Part shown: positions 35,727 through 44,408 of the stretch, piece after piece
Numbering within the stretch: position 1 is the first letter of the stretch
Layout: each line of letters starts with the position of its first letter
Assembly (NCBI GenBank): GCA_946186925.1
Contig: CAMHPA010000004.1
Coordinates: 31,181 to 95,180 of the forward strand
Direction: 5' to 3'
Length of the DNA: 64,000 bases
Origin: an uncultured Bacteroidota bacterium
GTDB lineage: Bacteria; Bacteroidota; Bacteroidia; Bacteroidales; SZUA-534
Translations under genes and position numbers: made by a program
The notes under the pieces: generated by a model
The model's input: only the letters and a program-made list of their open reading frames with translations
Database searches by the model: none
What the model was told of the DNA's origin: nothing

Positions 35727-37961
35727 CTAAATCGTAACTCTCAACGTTAACCCTACTCGCCGCGGCTTGCCTTTTGCGATAAATGAGCGCCCGACTGATG
35801 TGAAATGGAACGTGCCAAAATCGGTGTCGGCGATGTTTTTTGCCCATAGTTGCAGGTTCCATTTGCTTCCGCCAATGCCCACTGAAGCGCCAATGAGCGA
35901 GTAGTAGTCTTGCCAAACACTGTTTTCGTCGTCCCAATAGATGCGGCCCGCGCCCTGATAGTTGATTTGTGCCGACACAGTGTTTATAAACTGTCCGTCA
36001 AAGGTTTGCGAGAAATCGGCCTGAGCCGAAACGGTGTGCTGCGGCACGTATGGCAGGCGGTTGCCGCTGAAATCGGCCAATCCGTTGTTGTAGTCGGTGA
36101 AAGTGGCGTTGGTGAAGCCATATCCTGCCGACAGTTTAACCCAGTCGGCGGGTTGGGCTGTCAGTGATGTCTCAGCGCCAACAGAGCGGGTGCGTCCCGC
36201 ATTGGTCATCATACGGCCAGTGCCCTTACCTGCAGGGAAGACGGTGAGTTGCTGGTCGGTGCAAATGATGTAGAATAGCGCCACATCGGCGGTGAACTTG
36301 CGATTGTCGGTGCTCAAGTGTGTTCCAATCTCATAATTCCAGTCGTGCTCTGGCTGATAGTCAATTACTTCGTCGATGGGGTAGCCTTGCAGGCTGTTCT
36401 CGAACCGCATTCCTAAATCGCCCATCAGGTCGGACTTCATCTGGTTTTGCAGAATGTCGGAAAACATCTGCGTGTTGTAGCCGCCCGACTTGAATCCGCG
36501 CGACACCGATGCATATATATATTGGTCGTTGATGACATATTGAGCCGACAGTTTGGGCAGAATCTCAAAAAATGTTTGCGACTCGTTTCCGTCAATGGCC
36601 GTGGTCAATGGTTTGAATCGGTTTCCCATTGTGTACGAAAAGTTGTAGTGCACGGTGGCGCTGTTCTCGTAATCGAAAGCAACGCGTTCATAATCAACGC
36701 GAAGTCCTGCTGTCAGCACAAAATTGGAAATTTTGTATTCGGCTTGTCCATAGGCTGCCAGTCCCATGGTAGGTGTTGTGAACTTGCTCTCGACAGTGAA
36801 CTCTTTCTCGCTGAAACTCAGGCTGTCGTTTGGGAAAACGGTGTGCATTCCTTTGTTTGCGTTGTCCAAAATTAGTTCTTGAATGCCATCGGTCTTAAAC
36901 TGTACAGGCGCATCCATCTTGTTATATTTGAAAAATGCTGATATGCCGCTTAACCAATTGATTGCTTGTGTTTTATCGGAATTTTGGAACATCAGTTCAT
37001 TGCTGATGGTGTATTCATCCTGCTTTTGTTGCAGAGTGAACATCCGCTTTGTGGTGAAGTCCTGATCGAGATGCAGGTCGTCGGCCAAATACTGAACCGA
37101 CAGCACATTACGGATGCTGATGCCGCTTGTATTGTACTGAGCCACAAGCCCGTCGGCGATATGCAGCCGTTGGTAGCCGCAAGTATCGTTGTAGGCCACT
37201 GGCAGCGGTTTGCGCAGAGTGGTGTCCAACTGCGCATAGGCATATCCGCCTTCGTCGGAAATATTTATTGTCAGCGAATTATCGAATTGCCAATTGCCCA
37301 CGTTTTTCCACATCAGCCGCAGACGGGCGCTGCCGTTGTTGCGCCAGTCGCATTTGTCGCCAGTGAATTGGTTGGTGAAGAATCCGCCTGTGTGGCCAGC
37401 GCTCAGTCCAAGGCTGAAGCCGAAATCGTCGGTCGGTCGGCTGTAGAAAGCAGCCGTGGCGCGCAGAGTGCGGCCGTTGCCAGCGTCGATGCTGATGCGA
37501 GTCCCTGTGTAATCGAATGGTGAGAGCGTTGTCACGGTGATGATTCCGCCAATGGTGTTGCGGCCGTAGAGCGTTCCTTGCGGTCCGCGCAGAACATCGA
37601 TTCGGCGGACATCCCACAGCGGGGCGTCGAAGCAGTTTTTGTTCAGAAACGGCATATTATCAACGTACATTCCAACCGACGGATTATCGATTCGGCTGCC
37701 GATACCGCGCACGTAAACCGACGATGTGATGCTTGAGCCATAGTCGGGAATGTGCAGGTTGGGTGTGGTGGCGGCAAAGTCTTGAATCGTTTTAATCTGT
37801 TGTCGTTCAATGTCTTTCAGGTAGAACGAAGATGATGACACAGGCATTGTCCGCATATCGTTGCGCACCTTGAACGATGCCGTAACATCAACCCCTTCAA
37901 TGTTGATTGAAGTGTCGGCCTGAGCCACCATCGATGTGAGAAGAATGCCTAAAAAGAACAT
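35727..37961 (-). CDS. TonB-dependent outer-membrane receptor
   Basis: 744 residues with a signal peptide (MFFLGILLTSMVAQA). The plug domain begins near residue 45 and holds IQDFAATTPNLHI, VYVRGIGSR, MYVDNMPF and DVRRIDVLRGPQGTLYGRNTIGGIITVTT; the rest is a 22-strand beta-barrel ending in an aromatic-rich C-terminal strand (RRVGLTLRVTI). There is no N-terminal carboxypeptidase-like domain and no SusD partner, so it resembles proteobacterial siderophore/vitamin-type receptors (such as FecA or FhuA relatives) more than Bacteroidetes SusC. A TAnnTTTG element sits just upstream. Substrate cannot be told; iron complexes are a reasonable guess. Confidence 0.9.
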   Translation of the reverse strand: MFFLGILLTSMVAQADTSINIEGVDVTASFKVRNDMRTMPVSSSSFYLKDIERQQIKTIQDFAATTPNLHIPDYGSSITSSVYVRGIGSRIDNPSVGMYVDNMPFLNKNCFDAPLWDVRRIDVLRGPQGTLYGRNTIGGIITVTTLSPFDYTGTRISIDAGNGRTLRATAAFYSRPTDDFGFSLGLSAGHTGGFFTNQFTGDKCDWRNNGSARLRLMWKNVGNWQFDNSLTINISDEGGYAYAQLDTTLRKPLPVAYNDTCGYQRLHIADGLVAQYNTSGISIRNVLSVQYLADDLHLDQDFTTKRMFTLQQKQDEYTISNELMFQNSDKTQAINWLSGISAFFKYNKMDAPVQFKTDGIQELILDNANKGMHTVFPNDSLSFSEKEFTVESKFTTPTMGLAAYGQAEYKISNFVLTAGLRVDYERVAFDYENSATVHYNFSYTMGNRFKPLTTAIDGNESQTFFEILPKLSAQYVINDQYIYASVSRGFKSGGYNTQMFSDILQNQMKSDLMGDLGMRFENSLQGYPIDEVIDYQPEHDWNYEIGTHLSTDNRKFTADVALFYIICTDQQLTVFPAGKGTGRMMTNAGRTRSVGAETSLTAQPADWVKLSAGYGFTNATFTDYNNGLADFSGNRLPYVPQHTVSAQADFSQTFDGQFINTVSAQINYQGAGRIYWDDENSVWQDYYSLIGASVGIGGSKWNLQLWAKNIADTDFGTFHFTSVGRSFIAKGKPRRVGLTLRVTI

Positions 37962-37986
37962 TGCCTGTCGTTTTCAAAATTCGCGG

Positions 37987-37994
37987 CAAAAGTA
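37987..37994 (-). promoter_or_regulatory. Candidate -7 element for TonB receptor
   Basis: Reverse-strand TACTTTTG matches TAnnTTTG, 26 nt from the start codon at 37961. No Fur-box-like sequence was recognised by eye. Confidence 0.5.
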
Positions 37995-38212
37995 ATCGGG
38001 GCTGGCTGAACAGATTAGGACAAAAGCGGCTTTTATTGGTATTTTTTGCGGTATTTATTAGCATTTCCAATGGGGAGGTTAATTATTAAGCCTGTGTATA
38101 AACAATTGGTTTCCAGTCATAAATACTGGTTCGTCAAAAAAAACTTCAGCACTATTGAGATTTTCACCAAATAGTAACTACTTTCAAGCGGTTTTTTGCA
38201 AAAATCGTATTT

Positions 38213-38989
38213 ATGAAATCACACGAAATTGACTACAAAGTTATCGGGCACGACATTCAACTTGTTGAGGTTGAGCTTGACCCGGGCGAGACAGTGATTG
38301 CCGAGGCCGGCACAATGATGTATATGGAGGACGGCATTGAGTTCGACACCAAGATGGGCGACGGTTCAAACCCGCAGGCCGGATTCTTCGACAAGCTGCT
38401 GTCGGCGGGCTCGCGGATGATTGCCGGCGAGTCGGTTTTCATCACGCACTTCACCAACCGTGGCTTCGGCAAGCGCCACGTGGCCTTCTCGGCGCCTTAT
38501 CCGGGCACCATTATGCCGGTGAACCTTGCGCAGTCGGGCTACAGCATCATTGTGCAGAAAGACGCCTTTTTGTGCGCCGCGCTCGGTACACGCATATCGA
38601 TAACCTTCAACCGCCGTCTGGGCGCGGGGCTTTTTGGTGGCGAGGGCTTTATTCTGGAGCGGCTCGATGGCGATGGAATGGCCTTCCTGCACGCCTGCGG
38701 TGCCGTGGTTGAACGGCAGCTCAACAACGAGACTCTGCGCGTTGACACTGGCTGCATTGTGGGCTTTGAGCCGCAAATCGATTACGACATACAGGTGGCC
38801 GGAAATTTGAAATCGTCGCTGTTCGGCGGCGAGGGCCTGTTTGTGGCCACATTGCGCGGCACGGGACGCGTATGGCTGCAGAATATGCCTATCCGCAAGC
38901 TAATTCAGGCTCTGATGCCGCAGTCGCCTAACGCTCGCAAAGAGAACCAAAGTCTGTTCAACAACCTGAACAATCTGTTTGAGAGATAA
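38213..38989 (+). CDS. AIM24 / TIGR00266 family protein
   Basis: 258 residues. This is the TIGR00266 family related to mitochondrial AIM24 (tryptophan RNA-binding attenuator-like fold). Visible features: VELDPGETVIAEAGTMMYME at the N-terminus, FITHFTNRG, AFSAPYPGTIMPVNL, FLHACGAVVER and the C-terminal GEGLFVATLRGTGRVWLQNMP. There is no signal peptide. Members occur across bacteria and archaea without a firm function. It begins a plus-strand group but has no clear operon partner; the next gene is quite different in composition. Confidence 0.9.
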   Translation: MKSHEIDYKVIGHDIQLVEVELDPGETVIAEAGTMMYMEDGIEFDTKMGDGSNPQAGFFDKLLSAGSRMIAGESVFITHFTNRGFGKRHVAFSAPYPGTIMPVNLAQSGYSIIVQKDAFLCAALGTRISITFNRRLGAGLFGGEGFILERLDGDGMAFLHACGAVVERQLNNETLRVDTGCIVGFEPQIDYDIQVAGNLKSSLFGGEGLFVATLRGTGRVWLQNMPIRKLIQALMPQSPNARKENQSLFNNLNNLFER

Positions 38990-39023
38990 AAAAAACAATA
39001 CGATTTTTATAAAGGAATAGCTT

Positions 39024-39428
39024 ATGGTTAAAATGAGAGGGCTGATTATATATTTCGTGTTTTTAACTTTTCCTATTATTGGAATATGCCAAGATACGGT
39101 GAAAGCCTTTATTGACTATGAACATTACCCAACATATAATGGTGATATTGCCAAATTTATACAGAAAAACACAAATTACCCTGGAAGTGCAATAATCAAC
39201 AAAATAGAAGGTATTGTTTGGATGGAATTTGATATTGATACTGCGGGGAATACACTGAACCATAGAATAAAATATGGCATAAGGGATGATTTTAACGAAG
39301 AAGCCCTAAGAGTTGTTAAATTATTGAAGTTCAATCCAACGAGTGAAATCAATAATTCGTTCAATAATTATGTGGTTCCCGTGAAATTCAAATTGCCAAA
39401 AGAAAAGCATAAGAATAAAAAAGTCTGA
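39024..39428 (+). CDS. Exported TonB C-terminal-like protein, AT-rich
   Basis: 134 residues. A signal peptide (MVKMRGLIIYFVFLTFPIIGICQ) is followed by a TonB-C-like domain: YPGSAIINKIEGIVWMEFDIDTAGNTLNHRI, then EEALRVVKLLKFNPT and a final VVPVKFKL strand. Standard TonB carries a membrane anchor and a proline-rich spacer before this domain; here the domain is directly behind a cleavable signal, so it is periplasmic and has no linker to ExbB/D. The gene is much more AT-rich than its neighbours. It may modulate signalling to outer-membrane receptors, but this is inference. Confidence 0.7.
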   Translation: MVKMRGLIIYFVFLTFPIIGICQDTVKAFIDYEHYPTYNGDIAKFIQKNTNYPGSAIINKIEGIVWMEFDIDTAGNTLNHRIKYGIRDDFNEEALRVVKLLKFNPTSEINNSFNNYVVPVKFKLPKEKHKNKKV

Positions 39429-39447
39429 ATTCTAAAACGTCAAGTAT

Positions 39448-40542
39448 ATGGACCAGAAAATCAGCATTATCAGCGATTGGACACTGCACCGGCTGCTCAC
39501 CGAGCTCAAAGCCGGCAACATCAAAATTCCGCGTTTCCAGCGCGATTACATTTGGGAGAAATCGAAGGTGGTGAAACTGCTCAATTCTGTTTATCACCAG
39601 TACCCCATCGGGTCGCTGTTCTTTTGGAAGGCGCCGGCCAAATACGCCTTCTTCATCCGCCCGTTCGACATCGACGGCATCAACGACACCAAAAACGAGG
39701 GCGATTTCCAGTTCATCCTCGACGGCCAGCAGCGCATTATGTCGCTCTTTGTGGCGCTGATGGGCAAAACAATGGCCGACTGCGACTACTCCACCATCTG
39801 CTTCAACGCCGAGCGCTGCGAGTTTGTGATTCCGCGCAGCCAGCGCGAGAAATGCAACGTTCCGGTTTGGCGCATCATCGACGACAAGGCCTTTGACGAG
39901 ACGATTGCCGAACTGGGCAAGAACCGCAAAGCCGCACAGAACCTGCAGCGGTGCCGCGAAATTTTTCTGAGCTACCCGATGAGCATCGTGCTCACCACCA
40001 ACACCGAGATTGACGATGTGGTGGAGATTTTCGAGCGCATCAACCAGGGCGGCAAACACCTGACAATATTCGACTTGATTCACGCAACCACGTGGAGCGA
40101 GAAGTTCGATTTGAAACAAAACATCGACGTTTTCAACACCCAGCAGCGCATCAAACAGTTCGGGCGGCTGGGCGAAAAGGTGTTCTCGCTTTCGCTGACA
40201 ATCAACGCTTTCGGCGATGCCCGGAGCCTTTATCAGCTCAAGCTCACACCCGAAATCTGCCAGAAGATATGGCCGCGAACCAAAGCGGCACTCACCAGCG
40301 CTCTCGATTTTCTGAAACAGATGCGCCTTTCGGGCGACCTGACAATGTACCACAATCTGATTCCGACGCTGCAGTACTACTTCTTCGCATCGGAGGCGAA
40401 AACCATCGACCCGAGCCACCAGAAAACGCTCGAAAAATGGTTCTGGGACTCGAAATTCTCGAAACGCTATTCGGCATCGGCCGCAACCCGTCTGAAAGAG
40501 GATGTGGATTGGATTAAATCACTAATTAACAACGAAATCTGA
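39448..40542 (+). CDS. DUF262 (GmrS/ParB-like) protein without HNH domain
   Basis: 364 residues. The N-terminal DUF262 fold has IPRFQRDYIW (27-36), YPIGSLFFW and DGQQRIMSL (92-100), the nucleotide-binding ParB/Srx-like motif of GmrSD enzymes, followed by a helical domain with FERINQGGKHLTIFDLIHA (the NxxGxxLT pattern). In type IV restriction GmrSD systems DUF262 senses NTP and modified DNA, while an HNH domain (DUF1524) cuts. No HNH H-x-x-P/N-x-x pattern was found in this protein, so it is a DUF262-only form. A lipoprotein gene follows after 1 nt. A defence or DNA-linked role is plausible, but direct evidence is lacking. Confidence 0.82.
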   Translation: MDQKISIISDWTLHRLLTELKAGNIKIPRFQRDYIWEKSKVVKLLNSVYHQYPIGSLFFWKAPAKYAFFIRPFDIDGINDTKNEGDFQFILDGQQRIMSLFVALMGKTMADCDYSTICFNAERCEFVIPRSQREKCNVPVWRIIDDKAFDETIAELGKNRKAAQNLQRCREIFLSYPMSIVLTTNTEIDDVVEIFERINQGGKHLTIFDLIHATTWSEKFDLKQNIDVFNTQQRIKQFGRLGEKVFSLSLTINAFGDARSLYQLKLTPEICQKIWPRTKAALTSALDFLKQMRLSGDLTMYHNLIPTLQYYFFASEAKTIDPSHQKTLEKWFWDSKFSKRYSASAATRLKEDVDWIKSLINNEI

Positions 40543-40543
40543 T

Positions 40544-41137
40544 ATGGATAGATTGCTATTGGCCGCGCTGGCCTTAAGCTTGGTGTGCTGCAATCGTCAG
40601 ACCGATTGTCCGTCGTTCCCGGAGGAATACCGTGAATGGCTGCCATATAACCAAAACGAACAGGTTGAGTTTAAAGCGGGATCAGCGCGGCAGACATTCT
40701 TATTCAACGATGTTTTCATCACTCGTCAATACACCATCGGCAACACTGAGGCTTGCAACTGCGAAGCTTTTGCTCACGCCAACTCGGCCGTCGATTCGGT
40801 GGGGAACATACAGCTGCTTTGCTCTGCAGAAAAACAAAAGAATCGATACAAGTTTGTGTTTGAGTTTCAGCACTATGGCACACATTCGAGCTACTATGTG
40901 CCGCTGGCCTTGGACCGGTTCATTTTCAGCATCCGCAACGATGGCAATTATGAGGGAGCCTCGTTTCACAATTCAATAATGATTGGTGATCAACAGTTTG
41001 ATAATGTGCTTGTTGTGGAGAATGACACATTGGCTTTCAATAAGGCTGATATCTACCGAATTTACATTGAGAAGGGCAGGGGAGTGGTGCGATACGATCG
41101 ACGCTCGGGTAAAAATTATACTCTCATTGATTTGTAA
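40544..41137 (+). CDS. Orphan lipoprotein, unknown function
   Basis: 197 residues with a lipobox-like LSLVCC (signal residues 1-15 or 16, then CNRQTDC). The mature part is cysteine-containing at the start and then mostly beta-strand: QNEQVEFKAGSARQTFLFNDVFITRQYT, later YKFVFEFQHYGTHSSYYVPL and DIYRIYIEKGRGVVRYDRRSG. I do not recognise a family. The start codon is 1 nt after the stop of the DUF262 gene, so the two are likely co-translated. comM begins 18 nt after it, and all three may share a transcript. Confidence 0.65.
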   Translation: MDRLLLAALALSLVCCNRQTDCPSFPEEYREWLPYNQNEQVEFKAGSARQTFLFNDVFITRQYTIGNTEACNCEAFAHANSAVDSVGNIQLLCSAEKQKNRYKFVFEFQHYGTHSSYYVPLALDRFIFSIRNDGNYEGASFHNSIMIGDQQFDNVLVVENDTLAFNKADIYRIYIEKGRGVVRYDRRSGKNYTLIDL

Positions 41138-41155
41138 ATCAATCAAATACACATA

Positions 41156-42703
41156 ATGGATGATACTTTGGTAAAAACCTATGGTTCGGCCGTTTTTGGC
41201 ATCGACGCCACCACTATCACCGTCGAGGTGAACATATCGAGCGGCATGACTTTCCACCTTGTGGGCCTGCCCGACAGCGCCGTCAAGGAGAGTCAGCAGC
41301 GTATCAACGCGGCGTTGCGAAACACTGGATTCCATTTCCCTGGCAAGAAAATTGTCATCAATATGGCGCCGGCCGACATCCGCAAGGAGGGCTCGGCCTA
41401 CGATTTGACACTGGCCGTGGGCATTTTGGCGGCATCGGGACAAGTAAATGCAGAAGTAGTTGAGGATTATGTAATTATGGGCGAACTCTCACTCGACGGC
41501 AGCCTGCAACCAATAAAAGGTGCTCTGCCAATCGCCATCAAGGCGCGCGAGGAGGGTTTCAAAGGGTTCATCCTGCCAAAGCAGAACGCCCGCGAGGCCG
41601 CTGTGGTCAACAACTTGGAGGTTTACGGCGTTGAAAATATCCGCCAAGTGGCCGATTTCCTTAACGGGAAACTGCAACTCGAGCCAACCATTGTAAACAC
41701 CCGCGAGGAGTTCGCAAACAGCATAAACCATTGGGACTCAGACTTTGCCGATGTGCGCGGACAGGAGAATGTGAAACGCGCAATGGAGATTGCCGCGGCC
41801 GGCGGTCACAACATTATTATGATTGGCCCCCCGGGAGCCGGCAAAACAATGCTGGCCAAACGTCTGCCGAGCATTCTGCCGCCGTTCACACTGCACGAGG
41901 CGCTGGAAACCACAAAGATTCACTCTGTGGCCGGTAAAATCGACAAAGACACCAGCCTGATGACCAAACGGCCATTCCGTTCGCCGCACCACACCATCAG
42001 CGATGTGGCGCTTGTCGGGGGCGGCACTTTTCCGCAGCCGGGCGAGATTTCGCTGGCGCACAACGGCGTTCTGTTTCTCGACGAACTGCCTGAATTTCAG
42101 CGCACTGTGCTCGAAGTTATGCGTCAGCCTTTGGAGGACCGCGTCATAACCATCTCGCGCGCACGGTTCACTGTCGAATATCCGGCAAGTTTTATGCTTG
42201 TGGCAAGTATGAATCCTTGCCCGTGCGGCTACTACAACCATCCCGATAAGGAGTGTACCTGCACACCAATGATGCGCCAGAAGTATATGAGCCGCATCTC
42301 GGGCCCGCTCCTCGACCGCATCGACATTCACATTGAAGTGGTACCCGTGCCGTTCGACAAACTGTCGGGCAAGGAGCAGCTCGAGACGAGCGCGCAGATC
42401 CGAGAGCGTGTAACCCGCGCCCGCGCCATTCAGCAGCAGCGTTTTGCCGATTATGAGGGCGTGCACTGCAACGCGCAGATGAGTACGCGGCTCATCCGCA
42501 AGCATTGTGTTTTAAGCGCCGAATGCAGCCAGATGATTAAAAACGCAATGGAGAAAATCGGACTTTCGGCCCGCGCCTACGACCGCATTCTGAAGGTGTC
42601 GCGCACCATTGCCGACCTTGCCGGCGAGCCCGACATCAAGCCAGAGCACCTTGCCGAGGCCATTCAGTACCGCAGTTTGGACCGCGATAATTGGGGACAA
42701 TAA
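41156..42703 (+). CDS. comM: YifB/ComM-family Mg-chelatase-like AAA+ ATPase
   Basis: 515 residues. N-terminal Lon-like domain (residues 1-170) with MTFHLVGLPDSAVKESQQRI and APADIRKEGSAYDLTLAVGIL. Then the AAA+ domain has Walker A GPPGAGKTML, Walker B VLFLDELPEF, and a C-terminal Mg-chelatase domain with NPCPCGYYNHPD and later SARAYDRILKVSRTIADL. ComM is a helicase that promotes branch migration of incoming DNA during natural transformation; in Bacteroidetes it is widespread, and competence is not implied here. The start is the ATG at 41156. Confidence 0.93.
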   Translation: MDDTLVKTYGSAVFGIDATTITVEVNISSGMTFHLVGLPDSAVKESQQRINAALRNTGFHFPGKKIVINMAPADIRKEGSAYDLTLAVGILAASGQVNAEVVEDYVIMGELSLDGSLQPIKGALPIAIKAREEGFKGFILPKQNAREAAVVNNLEVYGVENIRQVADFLNGKLQLEPTIVNTREEFANSINHWDSDFADVRGQENVKRAMEIAAAGGHNIIMIGPPGAGKTMLAKRLPSILPPFTLHEALETTKIHSVAGKIDKDTSLMTKRPFRSPHHTISDVALVGGGTFPQPGEISLAHNGVLFLDELPEFQRTVLEVMRQPLEDRVITISRARFTVEYPASFMLVASMNPCPCGYYNHPDKECTCTPMMRQKYMSRISGPLLDRIDIHIEVVPVPFDKLSGKEQLETSAQIRERVTRARAIQQQRFADYEGVHCNAQMSTRLIRKHCVLSAECSQMIKNAMEKIGLSARAYDRILKVSRTIADLAGEPDIKPEHLAEAIQYRSLDRDNWGQ

Positions 42704-42753
42704 CTGAAGGATTGAAGGCGTGAAGGATTGAAAGATTGAATGTATTAGTGGTG

Positions 42754-42806
42754 ATGGGTATTGGGTGTTAGGTGTTGGTTATAGATAATGCGGCGCGTCT
42801 CTAAAA
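42754..42806. repeat. TTGGGTGTTAGGTGTTGG repeat and GGCGCGTCTC fragment
   Basis: Between comM and the small lipoprotein: a GGTATTGGGTGTTAGGTG-type run (42754-42780) next to a GCGGCGCGTCTC fragment (about 42789-42801) of the hairpin family. Preceded by GAAGGATTGAA units at 42706-42740. Confidence 0.5.
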
Positions 42807-42879
42807 CTGGCTATAGCGGTTAGTAGTTTAGTATTGGAAAAATCTGCGAAAATCAGTCCAATCTGCGTTCCTGAAAAAA

Positions 42880-42916
42880 TAAAAAACGCCGCAACCTGAA
42901 AACAGATTACGGCGTT
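42880..42916 (-). terminator. Terminator after small lipoprotein copy A
   Basis: 12-bp stem AACGCCGTAATC / GGTTGCGGCGTT (reverse strand) followed by T run. The same terminator, nearly identical, follows copy B. Confidence 0.75.
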
Positions 42917-42975
42917 TTGATTAGTTTATATTGCAATCACGCAAAAGCCCCGACTGGGCCTTAGAATTGTCAAGA

Positions 42976-43365
42976 CTAATCAGAAAAATCCATGCCTACA
43001 TAAAAATCAAGGAATACTGAATGACATTCATCGTCGGAAAAGCAAAATTCGCCTTTGAGTTCCTTTGATATTCCGCACTCGCTTACTGCCTTGTAAGTGT
43101 GCTCTCTATTTTTTTCTACTTCAACCTCAAGAAAGAACCTATCTTCACCTTTTTCGCACGGATTGAATTCTTCAGTAGCGGAAAGTCGCAAAGTACCGCA
43201 TAGTTTATCGTCAACATAAACATTAACATCGAAAGGTCCGCAATCCACATAAAGATGGGCATTTGTGTAGAAATACACTTTTGTTGAGTCTGTAGATGAC
43301 TCCTTGTCTTTTTTGCAACCCGCAAAAGCAGCAAGAATCAATGCCGCAAGTAATAAGTTTCTCAT
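42976..43365 (-). CDS. Small lipoprotein, tandem copy A
   Basis: 129 residues from the ATG at 43365 (MRNLLLAALILAAFAGCKKDKES). Lipobox FAGC (Cys17), then a basic linker and a compact domain with YFYTNAHLYVDCGPFDVNVYVDDKLCG and the end SVFLDFYVGMDFSD. The pattern of paired cysteines (DCG, LCG, SECG, CFSDDEC) suggests disulfides. No family recognised. It is about 70% identical by eye to copy B. Function unknown. Confidence 0.65.
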   Translation of the reverse strand: MRNLLLAALILAAFAGCKKDKESSTDSTKVYFYTNAHLYVDCGPFDVNVYVDDKLCGTLRLSATEEFNPCEKGEDRFFLEVEVEKNREHTYKAVSECGISKELKGEFCFSDDECHSVFLDFYVGMDFSD

Positions 43366-43424
43366 AATTGATGATTTTAAATTGTTTAACAAACAAATAT
43401 ACAACATTATTTGCGGATAAAAAA

Positions 43425-43463
43425 CAAAAAAACGCCGCAACCCGATAAACAGATTACGGCGTT
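43425..43463 (-). terminator. Terminator after small lipoprotein copy B
   Basis: Same 12-bp stem as at 42885, with the T run on the reverse strand; about 60 nt downstream of the stop at 43523. Confidence 0.75.
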
Positions 43464-43522
43464 TTGATTAGTTTATATTGCAATCACGCAAAAGCCCCGA
43501 CTGGGCCTTAGAATTGTCAAGA

Positions 43523-43915
43523 CTAATCAGAAAAATCCATGCCTACATAAAAATCAAGGAACACTGAATGACATTCGTCGTCGGAAAAACAGAATCCGCC
43601 TTTGAGTACCTTTGATATTCCGCACTCGCTTACTGCTATGTAAGTGTGCTCAACGTTTTTTTCTACTTCAACTGCAAGAATGCCAGATTCATCTTTTTCA
43701 TCACAAGGAATAGATATTTCTTTGGGAGCACGAGAATTATTCAAAATGCCGCATAGTTTATCGTCAACATAAACTCTAACGTCGAAGCCCCCACAATTCA
43801 CATACAAATGTGCATTGGTGTAGAACATAACCTTTACAGTGTCAACTGATTCTTTGTCTTTTTTGCAACTCGCAAAAGCAGCAAGAATCAATGCTGCTAA
43901 TAATAACTTTTTCAT
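43523..43915 (-). CDS. Small lipoprotein, tandem copy B
   Basis: 130 residues from the ATG at 43915 (MKKLLLAALILAAFASCKKDKES; lipobox FASC, Cys17). Domain with FYTNAHLYVNCGGFDVRVYVDDKLCG and CGISKVLKGGFCFSDDECHSV, ending GMDFSD as in copy A. Copy A and B differ mostly between residues 60 and 80. It lies just downstream of the trxA terminator. Function unknown; the cysteine pattern and the neighbouring thioredoxin are only coincident in place. Confidence 0.65.
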   Translation of the reverse strand: MKKLLLAALILAAFASCKKDKESVDTVKVMFYTNAHLYVNCGGFDVRVYVDDKLCGILNNSRAPKEISIPCDEKDESGILAVEVEKNVEHTYIAVSECGISKVLKGGFCFSDDECHSVFLDFYVGMDFSD

Positions 43916-43945
43916 AATCAAATTCTAAATTAAGTTGTTGTTTAT

Positions 43946-43987
43946 AAAAACCGCAACCATACCTTATGACATGGCTGCGGCGTTTTT
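43946..43987 (-). terminator. Terminator after trxA
   Basis: Reverse-strand stem CCGCAGCCAT/ATGGTTGCGG (10-nt loop) followed by TTTTT, 12 nt after the trxA stop. Confidence 0.8.
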
Positions 43988-43992
43988 TGCTT

Positions 43993-44310
43993 TTACAGCA
44001 GTGCGTCAATCTTTTGCGCAAGAATTGGCTTGGCGGCTGCACCAACCTGTTTGTCAACCACTTCACCATTTTTGAAGAACAGCAGTGTAGGAATGTTGCG
44101 GATACCTAACTGCACCGGAGTGTTTTCGGCTTCGTCAACGTTCATTTTCACAATCTTCACTTTGCCTTCGTATTCGGCGGCAAGTTCTTCAACTATCGGA
44201 AGCAGCATTTTGCAGGGGCCGCACCACTCTGCCCAAAAGTCAACTACCACAGGGATTGCCGATTTAAGAACTTCAGTCTCAAAGTCGGCGTCGGTTATTC
44301 TTTGTGCCAT
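43993..44310 (-). CDS. trxA: Thioredoxin
   Basis: 105 residues, cytoplasmic thioredoxin. Active site [10 protein letters not shown] (Cys30, Cys33), the conserved [22 protein letters not shown] with cis-Pro, and a [12 protein letters not shown] end. The length and motifs are normal. It is monocistronic by the terminator that follows. It reduces protein disulfides via thioredoxin reductase. Confidence 0.96.
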   Translation of the reverse strand: MAQRITDADFETEVLKSAIPVVVDFWAEWCGPCKMLLPIVEELAAEYEGKVKIVKMNVDEAENTPVQLGIRNIPTLLFFKNGEVVDKQVGAAAKPILAQKIDALL

Positions 44311-44408
44311 ATTCGTGTTTTTTATTGTTGCGTAAATGTAGGATTTATTGTTTTATCTCTAACAGGTTTTATCAGATTCAAGCCAAAATAACATTAGGGA
44401 CATTGTTT

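Larger units (their letters stand above)
42880..43915 (-). repeat. Tandem duplication of gene plus terminator
   Basis: Two units, 42880-43365 and about 43425-43915, each holding the terminator, a 60-nt trailer (with GAATTGTCAAGACTAATCAG) and the small lipoprotein gene, repeat with an offset of 546-547 nt. The trailer is almost identical, whereas the genes have diverged more in their middle parts. Confidence 0.85.

Noticed and set aside
39448..40542. Complete GmrSD restriction system
   Set aside because: Only the DUF262 part is present; no DUF1524/HNH nuclease motif was found in this or the neighbouring genes.
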